Below, in pieces: positions 42,959-51,599 of a stretch of 64,000 nucleotides of DNA (position 1 is its first letter; each line of letters starts with the position of its first letter). The DNA comes from Novosphingobium hassiacum. Lineage in GTDB: Bacteria > Pseudomonadota > Alphaproteobacteria > Sphingomonadales > Sphingomonadaceae. The stretch is taken from contig NZ_JACICY010000002.1 in NCBI RefSeq assembly GCF_014196055.1, positions 62,001 to 126,000 of the forward strand. Direction: 5' to 3'. The notes beneath the pieces were generated by a model. It searched no databases, was not told the DNA's origin, and saw only the letters and a program-made list of their open reading frames with translations. The translations under genes and the position numbers were made by a program.

Positions 42959-43188
42959 GCACCGCGGCGCCACCTGAGTGGCGATCATGGCGCGGCAATA
43001 GCCCCCCTACGGACAACTGGCAATTCAGTCTCGCCAAAGGACTTAAGCCGAATTGGAGGGCGTGTCTTTCTTGCATCTGTAACTTATTGTAACGCGCGGG
43101 CACCCTTCGGCAATCGATTCAGCCACGTACACTGGTGCGCAAGAAGACTCCTGATCGCGTGGGAAGACAAGCTTGGTTGCGGTGTAAC

Positions 43189-43219
43189 AAAAACGGCCGC
43201 TACCCGAAGGAAGCGGCCG
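43189..43219 (-). terminator. Rho-independent terminator of sciP
   Basis: On the minus strand CGGCCGCT pairs with AGCGGCCG around a small inner stem with a TTCG loop, followed by TTTTT. It lies about 25 bases beyond the sciP stop codon. The rest of 42959-43188 has no gene. Confidence 0.85.
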
Positions 43220-43246
43220 CTACATTCAAGCGCATGAAGTGTGCGC

Positions 43247-43543
43247 TCAATATTTGAGCTGGCGCTCGTACAGATCGCGATAATGCTGGATGCGAGTGAC
43301 GCGCAAACCCTGCATCCCCGAGCGATCGACCGCACGCTGCCACGACGCGAACTCCTCGAGCGTCAGGTTGTAACGCTCGCAAACCTCGTCGATGGTCAGC
43401 AGCCCGCCATTGACGGCAGCGACCACTTCAGCCTTGCGGCGCACGACCCAGCGCGTGGTCGATGGCGGCGGCAGGTTGTCAATCGTAAGCGGTTCGCCCA
43501 AGGGGCCGATCACTTGCGACGGGCGGATTTTCTGGTTTTCGAT
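43247..43543 (-). CDS. sciP: DUF1153 protein, CtrA inhibitor SciP
   Basis: The 98-residue protein is a single DUF1153 domain: VIGPLGEPLTIDNLPPPSTTRWVVRRKAEVVAAVNGGLLTIDEVCERYNLTLEEFASWQRAVDRSG. SciP in Caulobacter binds DNA with or beside CtrA and blocks its activation of transcription in G1. The region VRRKAEVVAAV...DEVCERY is the DNA-binding helix-turn-helix. A start at 43543 is favoured over the earlier in-frame ATG at 43561 because GAG stands at the right distance. It has its own terminator at 43189. Confidence 0.9.
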   Translation of the reverse strand: MENQKIRPSQVIGPLGEPLTIDNLPPPSTTRWVVRRKAEVVAAVNGGLLTIDEVCERYNLTLEEFASWQRAVDRSGMQGLRVTRIQHYRDLYERQLKY

Positions 43544-43547
43544 CATG

Positions 43548-43892
43548 TCAATCTCGTACATCAGCGCGGCTGGACCGCACGCCGGTCATCTGTCCGTCAA
43601 GGTGTGCCGGATCGGCTTTGCCATTCACTGAAGAGGTTGGGTTAACAAGACCTTCATTTTCAATGGATTGCGCCGGAACGCCCGAAAACCCCGACGCAAT
43701 GATTCGCGCGGTTCGCCCGTCGAAGCTGCCGGTCGACGGTGTGATTTCGCTGTTTCCCGAACTCCCCATCAGACGGCGAAAGTCCTGCACCGCAGCGATG
43801 CGCGAGCACAGCTCGTGCCAGGTCATCCGGCGCAGACCGGGGCCGGTTTCGGCCGGGGCGAACAGCCCTTGATTTTCGAAGCTCATGTCCAT
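43548..43892 (-). CDS. Small conserved protein upstream of sciP
   Basis: The 114-residue protein opens with MDMSFENQGLFAPAETGPGLRRMTWHELCSRIAAVQDFRRLMG, then a Ser/Gly-rich middle (SFDGRTARIIASGF) and ends NPTSSVNGKADPAHLDGQ, a pattern I recognise as recurring in unnamed sphingomonad proteins. No signal peptide or membrane span is present. AAGGG lies about seven bases before the ATG at 43892. It lies four bases upstream of sciP on the same strand, hence very likely co-transcribed with it. The function is unknown; a cell-cycle role is conjecture from position only. Confidence 0.75.
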   Translation of the reverse strand: MDMSFENQGLFAPAETGPGLRRMTWHELCSRIAAVQDFRRLMGSSGNSEITPSTGSFDGRTARIIASGFSGVPAQSIENEGLVNPTSSVNGKADPAHLDGQMTGVRSSRADVRD

Positions 43893-44007
43893 CGCCGACC
43901 CTTCTAGGGGGCAGACAGCTAAGGTCCGGTAAAGGACGCATTTAACTTTTGTACATGATCGCAGGCTGATCGTTCGGCCTAGCTTTGCCACGCGGCCCAA
44001 AACGCCT

Positions 44008-45168
44008 ATGGGCCATGCGATGTCCGTGATTTCCGCCCTTCCCGACCTGGCCGAACTGTTCGACCTGCCGCAGCCGCTGGCGGGCAAGCGGATCGTCGTG
44101 GCCATGTCAGGAGGCGTTGACAGCTCCGTCGTCGCCGGAATCGCAGCCGCAAGCGGTGCCGAAGTGATCGGCGTGACGCTGCAGCTTTACGATTATGGCG
44201 CGGCAACCGGGCGCAAGGGGGCATGCTGTGCAGGCGACGACATCCGCGATGCGCGCGCCGTCGCCGACCGGCTGGGCATCGCGCATTATGTGTTCGATCA
44301 CGAATCGAGCTTTCGTCAGGATGTCGTCGAGCGCTTCGCCGACGACTATCTTGCCGGCCGCACACCGATACCGTGCGTCCGCTGCAACATGGGGCCGAAA
44401 TTCACCGACCTGTTCGCGATGGCACGCGAACTGGGTGCCGATTGCCTTGCGACCGGGCACTATGTCCAGCGCGTGGTCGGTGCGGCAGGCCCCGAGCTGC
44501 ACCGGGCAAGCGATCCTGCGCGCGACCAGTCCTATTTCCTCTACGGCACGACCGAGGCGCAGCTCGAATTCCTGCGCTTTCCGCTGGGTGGCCTGCCCAA
44601 GAGCGACACACGCCGGATTGCCGAAGAACTGGGGCTTGCGGTCGCCGCAAAGCCCGACAGCCAGGACATCTGCTTCGTGCCCGACGGCGATTACGCCAAG
44701 GTGGTGCGGGCGGTCCGGCCCGAAGGCGATGCGCCGGGCGAGATCGTGCATGCGGCGACGGGCGAAGTAATCGGGCAGCATCGCGGGATCATCCACTATA
44801 CCGTCGGTCAGCGCCGCGGTCTGGAGATCGGCGGACAGCCCGAGCCGCTGTTCGTGATCGGCCTCGATGCGCCGGGGCGGCGCGTCATGGTGGGACCGCG
44901 CAGGATGTTGGCAGTGGCCAGCGCCACGATCACCGAGACCAACCGAATCGGCCCTCTGCCCGATGTGCCGCTCACCGCCAAGGTGCGCTCGATGGCCAAG
45001 CCGGTGCCGGTGAGGCTCGAGGGCGCGTTCGGCGATGGTGCCAGCGCCACGATCCGCTTCGACCAGCCGGAATACGGCGTCGCACCGGGTCAGGCGGCGG
45101 TGCTCTATGCGGGCGAGCGGGTGATCGGCGGCGGCTGGATCGATTCGACTGAAAACTGGGAAGGCTGA
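44008..45168 (+). CDS. mnmA: tRNA-specific 2-thiouridylase MnmA
   Basis: The 386-residue enzyme has the PP-loop SGGVDSS at residues 34-40, the catalytic cysteine in PCVRCN (about residues 129-134), and the second Cys in DSQDICFV (about 224). It adds sulphur to U34 of Lys, Glu and Gln tRNAs using ATP and a sulphur relay. An additional GACCAGDD near 72 is typical of the family's short loop. The N-terminal 25 residues before the P-loop are poorly conserved, so the start may be a later codon (ATG at 44020). It diverges from the sciP unit. Confidence 0.96.
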   Translation: MGHAMSVISALPDLAELFDLPQPLAGKRIVVAMSGGVDSSVVAGIAAASGAEVIGVTLQLYDYGAATGRKGACCAGDDIRDARAVADRLGIAHYVFDHESSFRQDVVERFADDYLAGRTPIPCVRCNMGPKFTDLFAMARELGADCLATGHYVQRVVGAAGPELHRASDPARDQSYFLYGTTEAQLEFLRFPLGGLPKSDTRRIAEELGLAVAAKPDSQDICFVPDGDYAKVVRAVRPEGDAPGEIVHAATGEVIGQHRGIIHYTVGQRRGLEIGGQPEPLFVIGLDAPGRRVMVGPRRMLAVASATITETNRIGPLPDVPLTAKVRSMAKPVPVRLEGAFGDGASATIRFDQPEYGVAPGQAAVLYAGERVIGGGWIDSTENWEG

Positions 45169-45175
45169 GCGTCGG

Positions 45176-45544
45176 TTACTTCCACGGTTCCAGCACGCAG
45201 CCCCAGCCTTCGCGATAAGTCGCGGTCTGGCTGACGACCAGTCCGAAGCGCGCGGTGACGCTGCGGGCTTGCGTGTCCTCGCTCAAGGTCACCAGTTCCA
45301 TGCCGGGCTCGAAATCCTTGGCGCAGTCCGAAAGCCCGCGCCCGCCGACGAAGCGGCACGAACAGGCGACGCGCGCGCCGTAGCTTGCGCCGGTGGTCGC
45401 ATAACTGCGCAGGGGTGACAGGAACACCACGAACAGCAACGCAATCAGGCCCAAGCCGATCAAGGCCAAGCGCAACCGCCAGTTGCGGCGGGGTGCGACG
45501 GTCAGTGACGGAGCTGTGGGGGAATGGTTGTTGCCGGTTGCCAT
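45176..45544 (-). CDS. Small membrane-anchored protein of unknown function
   Basis: The 122-residue protein has a cytoplasmic tail, one membrane span at about 29-48 (LALIGLGLIALLFVVFLSPL) and a C-terminal periplasmic part with four cysteines (ARVACSCRFVGG, SDCAKDF and GWGCVLEPW), which suggests disulphide bonds. The last residues EGWGCVLEPWK look like a conserved end. I do not recognise it. It is convergent with mnmA and divergent from the serine hydrolase gene, 31 bases away. The start at 45544 is the first ATG that avoids the neighbouring gene. Confidence 0.7.
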   Translation of the reverse strand: MATGNNHSPTAPSLTVAPRRNWRLRLALIGLGLIALLFVVFLSPLRSYATTGASYGARVACSCRFVGGRGLSDCAKDFEPGMELVTLSEDTQARSVTARFGLVVSQTATYREGWGCVLEPWK

Positions 45545-45575
45545 CGGTGCGCGTTCTGGTTGAAGGACGGACCCG

Positions 45576-46700
45576 ATGGTCCGCCGCTTGACTTCCCTTA
45601 TCCTGACGCTTGCCGTCCTGCCAGTGCTGGCGGGATGTTCGCGGGGGACGAACGCGCCCGACGCGCCGCCGCCGCTGTCAGAACAGGCGATGAAGGCGGT
45701 CGTCAAAGACCCGGGCGTGGGCCGCGAAAAACTCGCCCGCGCGGTCGATGCGCTGTTTGCCGAGGACGCAGCCGAGACCCGCGCCGTGGTGGTGATGAAG
45801 AACGGGCGGATCGTCGCGGAGCGTTATGCGCAGGGCTATCACGAGAACACGCGCTTCGTCAGCTGGTCGATGGCCAAGACGGTGACCGGGGTGATGATCG
45901 GGATGCTGGTGTCGGACGGACGCCTGCGGCTCGACGAAACCGCGCCCGTCCCGGCATGGCAGCGTTCGGGCGATCCGCGTGGCGAGATCACCTTGCGCCA
46001 GTTGCTCCAGATGCGCTCGGGCCTGCGCCATTCCGAGGCGATCGACCCGATCTACGAATCGGACGAAGTGCGGATGCTGTTCCTCGACGGGCGCGACAAC
46101 ATGGCACGCTATGCCGAGGACCAGCCGCTCGAGGCAGAGCCGGGACGCAAGTTCGAATATTCGACCGCGAGCAGCGTGATCCTCGCCGATCTGGCCGCGC
46201 GCGTGCTGTCGCCAGCGCCCGACCCGGAGAGCCGCCGCCGTGCGGTGTCGGACTACTTGCGCACGCGGCTGTTCGAGCCTGCGCGGATGAAGTCGATGCT
46301 GCCCGAATTCGACGAGTCTGGAACGCTGGTCGGCGGCTCGCTGATCCACGGCACCGCGCGCGACTGGGCGCGATTCGGCGAATTTCTGCGCAACAAGGGA
46401 TCGGTACGCGGCGCACAGATCATCCCGCGCCAGTGGATCGACTTCATGGTGACGCCATCGCCAAGAGAAGCGCAGTACGGCGCGCAAGTCTGGCTCAACC
46501 GCAAACCGACCAACGGCGACGCGTCGCTGTTCCCCGACCGCGGCCCGAAAGACCTGTTCGGCTGCATCGGGCACCTCGGCCAATATGTGCTGGTAAGCCC
46601 GAGCCGGGGGCTGGTGGTCGTGCGGCTCGGCAAGACACAGGACGACCGGACGGACGCGGTGGTCGATGGCCTTGCGGATATTGTGGCGCTGTATCGCTAG
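45576..46700 (+). CDS. Serine hydrolase lipoprotein (class C beta-lactamase fold)
   Basis: The 374-residue protein has a lipoprotein signal peptide with lipobox VLAGC at 17-21. The catalytic SxxK is SMAK near residues 98-101 and the second motif is YST (in KFEYSTASSVIL), followed by the third box HLGQY. This is the AmpC/DD-peptidase-like family of secreted hydrolases; many act on esters or peptides rather than beta-lactams. A third box reading HLG in place of KTG argues against a classical penicillin-hydrolysing enzyme. Divergent from the small gene at 45176. Confidence 0.88.
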   Translation: MVRRLTSLILTLAVLPVLAGCSRGTNAPDAPPPLSEQAMKAVVKDPGVGREKLARAVDALFAEDAAETRAVVVMKNGRIVAERYAQGYHENTRFVSWSMAKTVTGVMIGMLVSDGRLRLDETAPVPAWQRSGDPRGEITLRQLLQMRSGLRHSEAIDPIYESDEVRMLFLDGRDNMARYAEDQPLEAEPGRKFEYSTASSVILADLAARVLSPAPDPESRRRAVSDYLRTRLFEPARMKSMLPEFDESGTLVGGSLIHGTARDWARFGEFLRNKGSVRGAQIIPRQWIDFMVTPSPREAQYGAQVWLNRKPTNGDASLFPDRGPKDLFGCIGHLGQYVLVSPSRGLVVVRLGKTQDDRTDAVVDGLADIVALYR

Positions 46701-46819
46701 GGTGTGGGGCGATTGCGAAGGGCTACCGGGATGGCTGCTTTGCGATGCTTCTCACCAAAAGCTGCTTGTCAGGAGACGACGCCATTGCGAACTTTCGCTG
46801 AACGCGCGATATTCGGCAA

Positions 46820-47026
46820 ATGGAGCCCGGTGGTCATCTGAACTGGATACTTGCCGTCGCCTTGCTGGCTACATCCCTTTTCGGTGGATTGGCTCGGCGG
46901 ATCACTCTCCGCGATGGTTCCAGTATCGACAGCGACAGCGATCCTAGGACGTTTTGGACGTTCATTGGAGGGTGTGGCTTCGCGGGATTTGCGTTGCTGA
47001 TCCAAGCACTTTTGAACTTCCGCTAA
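46820..47026 (+). CDS. Small two-span membrane protein
   Basis: The 68-residue reading frame has two hydrophobic segments, at about residues 8-24 (NWILAVALLATSLFGGLA) and 47-65 (FIGGCGFAGFALLIQALL), separated by a polar loop (RRITLRDGSSIDSDSDPRTF). It is preceded by only a weak ribosome site and has a lower GC content than its neighbours. No family is recognised, and it is not in an obvious operon. Credible as a small membrane protein, but could be chance. Confidence 0.5.
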   Translation: MEPGGHLNWILAVALLATSLFGGLARRITLRDGSSIDSDSDPRTFWTFIGGCGFAGFALLIQALLNFR

Positions 47027-47114
47027 CTCCCCAATCCAGGTCGCCCAACTTATCCCAACAGTAAGCCAATTCCCGACAGTTGCGCAGGTCTGAACGCATC
47101 CACGCCGTCCAGCT

Positions 47115-47927
47115 TTACGGCAGCGTGAACAGGCCCTCGACGACCGTCACGCACTGCCCGCCGAGCAAGACGCGGTCGCCATCCAGCCGACAGGCGAAGT
47201 CCGCACCTCGTGCCGATGCCTGATGGGCGGTGAAGGCGTGTCGTCCGAGCTTCGCCGCCCAATAGGGCGTGAGCGCGGCGTGGGCGGAGCCTGTCGCTGC
47301 GTCCTCGTCGATCCCACCACCGGGCACGAACACGCGGCTGACGATGTCGGCGCCGCACGCATCGCCTGTGCCGAGGGCCGTGGCGATGAACTGGGCATCG
47401 CCGTAGCCAAGCAATGCCTTGAAATCGGGCGACAAGGCGCGGACGTCCTCGGCGTTCGGGTAAACGAAGATGTTGTAGCCCTGGTCGCTCTGCCAGACTT
47501 CGGTCGGTGCTGCCGCGCCGAGCATCTGCACTGCTTCGTCGAACGATCCGGGCGTGGTGCGGATCGCGGGCAGCGAGAGGGCGTAGCGCTCACCATCGCG
47601 CGCGACTTCGAGCACGCCTGCCTTGCGCGTGGCGAAGGTCACGCGCCCGCGCATCGGGTCCTGCCCCAGCACGACATGACCCGACGCCAGCGTAGCGTGG
47701 CCGCACATCGCGACTTCGACCGTGGGCGTGAACCAGCGCAGTTCGAAATCGGCGGGGCCAGCGAGGCTCGGCACCAGAAACGCAGTTTCGGCGAACAGGT
47801 TTTCCGCGCCGATCGCCTGCAACATCGCGTCATCGGGCCACGCTTCGAGCACCATCACTGCCGCCTGATTGCCGCGCAACGGTTGCCCGGTGAACGCATC
47901 GACATGGAAGTAGGGGACTTTTTGCAC
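47115..47927 (-). CDS. PhzF-family isomerase/epimerase
   Basis: The 270-residue protein has the PhzF two-domain fold markers: FHVDAFTGQPLRGNQAAVMVLE at the start with the catalytic Glu in AENLFAETAFL (about 45), GHATLASGHV near 76, and GGGIDEDAATGSAHAAL near 220. PhzF-type enzymes catalyse an allylic isomerisation with a Glu acid/base; most members have unknown substrates. No phenazine genes are near. The neighbour FieF-like gene starts eight bases upstream on the same strand. Confidence 0.9.
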   Translation of the reverse strand: MQKVPYFHVDAFTGQPLRGNQAAVMVLEAWPDDAMLQAIGAENLFAETAFLVPSLAGPADFELRWFTPTVEVAMCGHATLASGHVVLGQDPMRGRVTFATRKAGVLEVARDGERYALSLPAIRTTPGSFDEAVQMLGAAAPTEVWQSDQGYNIFVYPNAEDVRALSPDFKALLGYGDAQFIATALGTGDACGADIVSRVFVPGGGIDEDAATGSAHAALTPYWAAKLGRHAFTAHQASARGADFACRLDGDRVLLGGQCVTVVEGLFTLP

Positions 47928-47935
47928 GGGTTACC

Positions 47936-48895
47936 TCAGTTCGGGGCGCCCTGCGCGAGGAGCGCCGGGCTGGTTTCATCCGCATCGGCGAGCAGATTTT
48001 CCGCACCCATCGTGTCTTCGTCGACCAGACCTTCGGGATCGGGATGGATCAGGATTTCGACGCCGGGGAATTCGGCCATCAGCTTGTCCTCGATCTCGTC
48101 CATGACGCGGTGCGCCTCGGTGACGGTCATGCGGCCATCGACCCAGACGTGGAACTGCACGAAATCGCGGTTGCCGCTGGTGCGGGTGCGCAAGTCGTGG
48201 AGGCCCTTGAGTTCGGGATGCTGCGAGACGACCTCGAGAAACCGCTCGCGCTTCTCGACCGGCCATTCCTGATCCATCAACTGCTCTATCGCCGCTTGCG
48301 ACGCGCCCCACGCACCCCACGCCAACCACAGCGCAATGCCGAATGCGAAAACCGCATCGGCCCCGCGAATACCGGCATAAGTATCGAGCAGCAGTGCGGC
48401 GATCACCGCGACGTTGAGAAACAGGTCGGATTTGTAATGAACGTTATCGGTGCTGATCGCGAGGCTGTTGGTCCGCTTGATAACATGCCGCTGGTAGGCC
48501 AGCAGCGCAAACGTGGCCCCAAGCGCGATGGCCGAGACAAGTACGCCCGATTCGGCCTCCGCCACCTGTGCACCGCCGAAGAACTGCTGGATCGCGCGGA
48601 AGGCGAGGCCGATCGCCGAGATCGAGATCAGCACGACCTGGAACATTGCCGACAGCGCCTCTGCCTTGCCATGGCCGAAACGGTGATTGTGGTCGTCGGG
48701 CTGCGAGGCGACCCACACGCCGAGCAGCGTGGCGAGACTGGCGACAAGATCGAGCGCGGTATCGGCAAGGCTGCCGAGCATCGCCGCCGACCCGGTCGAG
48801 ATGACCGCCCAGACTTTCAGGCCAACAAGCAGCATTGCCACCGATATGCTGGCAAGCGCCGCGCGGCGGTTCAGGTTGGCGTGGGTCTGGTCCAT
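47936..48895 (-). CDS. Cation diffusion facilitator (FieF-like)
   Basis: The 319-residue transporter has six predicted spans in its first 210 residues, then a cytoplasmic domain. The metal-site stretches ADTALDLVASLATL (second span) and DDHNHRFGHGKAEALSAMFQ (first loop), plus VVIAALLLD in the fifth span, are typical of CDF proteins exporting Zn2+, Fe2+ or related cations in exchange for protons. It lies between the PhzF-like gene and pdxH, all on the minus strand. Confidence 0.93.
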   Translation of the reverse strand: MDQTHANLNRRAALASISVAMLLVGLKVWAVISTGSAAMLGSLADTALDLVASLATLLGVWVASQPDDHNHRFGHGKAEALSAMFQVVLISISAIGLAFRAIQQFFGGAQVAEAESGVLVSAIALGATFALLAYQRHVIKRTNSLAISTDNVHYKSDLFLNVAVIAALLLDTYAGIRGADAVFAFGIALWLAWGAWGASQAAIEQLMDQEWPVEKRERFLEVVSQHPELKGLHDLRTRTSGNRDFVQFHVWVDGRMTVTEAHRVMDEIEDKLMAEFPGVEILIHPDPEGLVDEDTMGAENLLADADETSPALLAQGAPN

Positions 48896-48907
48896 ATCTG
48901 CCGTGCC

Positions 48908-49531
48908 TTAGGGGTAAAGCAGGGTGCTGGTCCAGCCGACTTGCCCGTCGCTGACGAAGCGGCGGCGTTCGTGCAGGCGAAAATCGCGGTCCTGCCAGAA
49001 TTCGATCGCGGACGGGGTGACCCGGTAGCCCGACCAATGCGCCGGACGGCCGATGTCTCCTTCCGGATATTGGGCACGCAATTCGTCGACGCGGTCGAGA
49101 TAGGTCTGGCGGTCGGGCAATGGGCGCGACTGGTCGGAGGCCGCCGAGCCAAGCCGCGATTCGGGGTGGCGGCTGGCGAAGTATGCGTCGGCTTCTGCCT
49201 CGGTCACCGGGGTGATCGGGCCTTCGATGCGGATCTGGCGGCGCAGCGACTTCCAGTGGAACAGCAGCGCGACGTGGGGATTGGCCTGCAGTTCCCCCCC
49301 CTTGCGACTGTGCAGGTTGGTATAGAACACGAAGCCATCGGGTCCGTGGCCCTTGAGCAGGACCATCCGCACCGAGGGATGACCGTCAGGCGTGGCGGTG
49401 GCGAGCGCCATCGCGTTGGGATCGTTCGGTTCGGATACGCGCGCTTGTGCGAACCAGTTTTCGAAGATCGCAAAGGGATCGGCGTGGGGGATGGCATCGG
49501 CGCTTGCTGCGGTCTGTTCTGAATCGTGCAT
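48908..49531 (-). CDS. pdxH: Pyridoxamine/pyridoxine 5'-phosphate oxidase
   Basis: The 207-residue flavoenzyme has the FMN-binding segments SVRMVLLKGHGPDGFVFYTNLHSRKGGEL and a substrate-binding C-terminus (YRVTPSAIEFWQDRDFRLHERRRF) ending W-x-x-x-LLYP. It oxidises pyridoxine or pyridoxamine phosphate to pyridoxal phosphate. The ATG at 49531 has GGAG 11 bases upstream. It diverges from the DnaJ-like gene, with a 76-bp shared control region. Confidence 0.95.
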   Translation of the reverse strand: MHDSEQTAASADAIPHADPFAIFENWFAQARVSEPNDPNAMALATATPDGHPSVRMVLLKGHGPDGFVFYTNLHSRKGGELQANPHVALLFHWKSLRRQIRIEGPITPVTEAEADAYFASRHPESRLGSAASDQSRPLPDRQTYLDRVDELRAQYPEGDIGRPAHWSGYRVTPSAIEFWQDRDFRLHERRRFVSDGQVGWTSTLLYP

Positions 49532-49607
49532 GCCCCGATCTACTCCGACAAGCGCGCGCAGGAAAGGCAACCTTGCGGGCAGGCGCGGTTAATCCTAGCT
49601 AGGGGTT

Positions 49608-50561
49608 ATGGCCGATCCGTACACGACCCTCGGGGTTCCGCGCAGCGCAAGCGAGAAGGACATCAAGTCCGCCTATCGCAAACTCGCCAAGGAACTGCAC
49701 CCGGACAAAAACAAGGACAATCCCAAGGCAACGGAACGCTTCTCCGAAGTGACCACCGCCTATGACCTGCTGTCCGACAAGGACAAGCGGGCCAAGTTCG
49801 ACCGGGGCGAAATCGATGCCGACGGCAATCCTGCCGGGTTCGGCGGCTTTGGCGGAGGACGCGGCAGCCAGGGCGGTTTCCGCCACGATGGCGGGTTCGA
49901 AGGCGGTTTCGGTGGCGCTGCCGAAGGCATCGACATCGGCGACATCTTCGAAGGCCTGTTCGGTGGGCGCGGCGGCATGGGCGGCGGCGGTCCTGCTGGA
50001 ATGGGCGGAATGGGCGGTGGTGCCCGCCGCGGCCCTCCCCCCAAGGGCGCGAACATCAGCTACCGACTGCAGGTCTCGTTCGTCGACGCCGCGACCCGCG
50101 CCAACCAGCGCATCACCCTGTCCGATGGCAAGACCATCGACCTCAAGCTGCCTGCAGGTCTGGAGCACGGCCAGCAGATGCGCCTGACCGGCAAGGGCGA
50201 GGCAGGGCCCGGCGGCAATGGCGACGCCATCGTCAGCATCGAGATCGGCAGCCATCAGTTCTATGAGCGCGATGGCGACAACATCCGGCTCGATCTGCCG
50301 ATCAGCCTGTCAGAAGCGGTCCACGGCGCGAAGGTCAAAGTGCCCACGGTGGATGGTCCAGTGATGCTGACCGTCGCGCCCGGAACGTCGAGTGGGCGCA
50401 CACTGCGGCTCAAAGGCCGGGGGTTTACCCGCAAGGACGGCACGCGCGGTGATCAGCTGGTGACGTTGCAGATTGATATTCCTTCAGAAAATTCGGATCT
50501 GATCGCCCGGCTCGAGGGTTGGCAGGACACGCGAGACCTGCGTAGCAACCTGGGAGTCTGA
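49608..50561 (+). CDS. CbpA-like DnaJ protein without zinc finger
   Basis: The 317-residue protein has an N-terminal J domain (residues 3-68, HPD in LHPDKNKD near 32-34), a Gly/Phe-rich linker with many Gly repeats (FGGFGGGRGSQGG), and the two C-terminal beta domains of DnaJ/CbpA (NISYRLQVSFVDAA, then PVMLTVAPGTSSGRTLRLKGRGFTRKDG). The Cys-rich zinc finger is absent, as in CbpA. It would serve DnaK. Only three bases separate it from the next gene, so it is operonic with yihY and fabI. Confidence 0.92.
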   Translation: MADPYTTLGVPRSASEKDIKSAYRKLAKELHPDKNKDNPKATERFSEVTTAYDLLSDKDKRAKFDRGEIDADGNPAGFGGFGGGRGSQGGFRHDGGFEGGFGGAAEGIDIGDIFEGLFGGRGGMGGGGPAGMGGMGGGARRGPPPKGANISYRLQVSFVDAATRANQRITLSDGKTIDLKLPAGLEHGQQMRLTGKGEAGPGGNGDAIVSIEIGSHQFYERDGDNIRLDLPISLSEAVHGAKVKVPTVDGPVMLTVAPGTSSGRTLRLKGRGFTRKDGTRGDQLVTLQIDIPSENSDLIARLEGWQDTRDLRSNLGV

Positions 50562-50564
50562 GGC

Positions 50565-51599
50565 ATGGAGCCCGGAGAGCTTCCGCCGGGCGCAAAACCG
50601 CTCGTCGATGTACCCGACCTGTCGCCGGAAGCGCGGCGTAAAGAGGCCCTGCGCTGGCGCGCGGGAGTGGCTGAAGCGCGCGAACGGCTCGGCCCCGGCA
50701 GCAAGGCTTGGGAAGTGACCAAGCGCGTCTGGACCGGCGTGTTCAACGACGGTTCGATCCATGCAGGCAACCTTGCCTACATGATGATCATCGCGCTGTT
50801 TCCGTTCTTCATCAGCGGCGCAGCGCTGTTTTCTGCAATCGGTGAGCCCGACCAGCGCGCCGCAGCGATCGATACGATAGTGCGCGCGTTGCCGCCAGTC
50901 GTCGCCAACGTTATCGAGCCGGTCGCGCGCAGCGTGATCGATGCGCGCAGCGGCTGGTTGTTGTGGATCGGCGGTATATTCGGGCTGTGGACGGTAGGCA
51001 GTCTGGTCGAGACGATGCGCGACATCCTGCGCCGCGCCTATGGCACGCGCTGGGAACACGCGTTCTGGCGGTATCGCCTGGCATCGACCGGAATCACCTT
51101 GGCTTCGGTGATCCTGATTCTCCTTTCGATCATTGCGCAAGTGATCATCGGCACCGCGCAAGAGGTGATCGAGGCGTGGTTGCCGCAATTCAACGACTTG
51201 CTCAAGATGTTGGCGATCAGCCGAATTGCTCCCGCTTTCGTGCTGTACGGCGCATTGTGGTTGCTGTTCGCATCGTTGACGCCGGGCGCGTTTCGCGGTC
51301 GCGACTATCCCAAGTGGCCCGGCGCGCTGTTCGTTACCGGCTGGTGGATCGGCGTGACCACCGCGTTGCCCACGGTGCTGCGCACGTTTTTCTCGTATGA
51401 TCTGACCTACGGCAGCCTTGCCGGAATGATGATCGCCCTTTTCTTTTTCTGGCTGGTCGGCTTAGGGATGGTCATTGGAGCCGAGCTTAACGCTGCACTT
51501 GCCGAAACACCGGAAGAGCGCGACATGCTGGGCCAAGCCGACGATCGCACCCGTAGGGGCGCAGAAAAAGACAAGAAGAGCGAGACCATAAACGCATGA
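50565..51599 (+). CDS. YihY/BrkB-family inner-membrane protein
   Basis: The 344-residue protein has a polar N-terminal part of about 60 residues and then six membrane spans starting at about 75 (GNLAYMMIIALFPFFISGAALF). The family motif LPQFNDLL and GALLFVTGWWIGVTTALP-like segment occur in the middle; the C-terminus is a charged tail. YihY is essential-like in some bacteria, with no known transport activity. It overlaps the fabI start by four bases (ATGA). Confidence 0.9.
   Translation: MEPGELPPGAKPLVDVPDLSPEARRKEALRWRAGVAEARERLGPGSKAWEVTKRVWTGVFNDGSIHAGNLAYMMIIALFPFFISGAALFSAIGEPDQRAAAIDTIVRALPPVVANVIEPVARSVIDARSGWLLWIGGIFGLWTVGSLVETMRDILRRAYGTRWEHAFWRYRLASTGITLASVILILLSIIAQVIIGTAQEVIEAWLPQFNDLLKMLAISRIAPAFVLYGALWLLFASLTPGAFRGRDYPKWPGALFVTGWWIGVTTALPTVLRTFFSYDLTYGSLAGMMIALFFFWLVGLGMVIGAELNAALAETPEERDMLGQADDRTRRGAEKDKKSETINA

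Noticed and set aside
40046-43237. Frame of 1063 codons antisense to the RND pump and adaptor
   Set aside because: Shadow of two well-supported genes; His/Arg/Asp-rich composition typical of antisense frames.
43618-43872. Plus-strand frame of 84 codons opposite the small gene upstream of sciP
   Set aside because: The minus-strand frame has a ribosome site and a protein pattern I recognise; the plus frame has neither.
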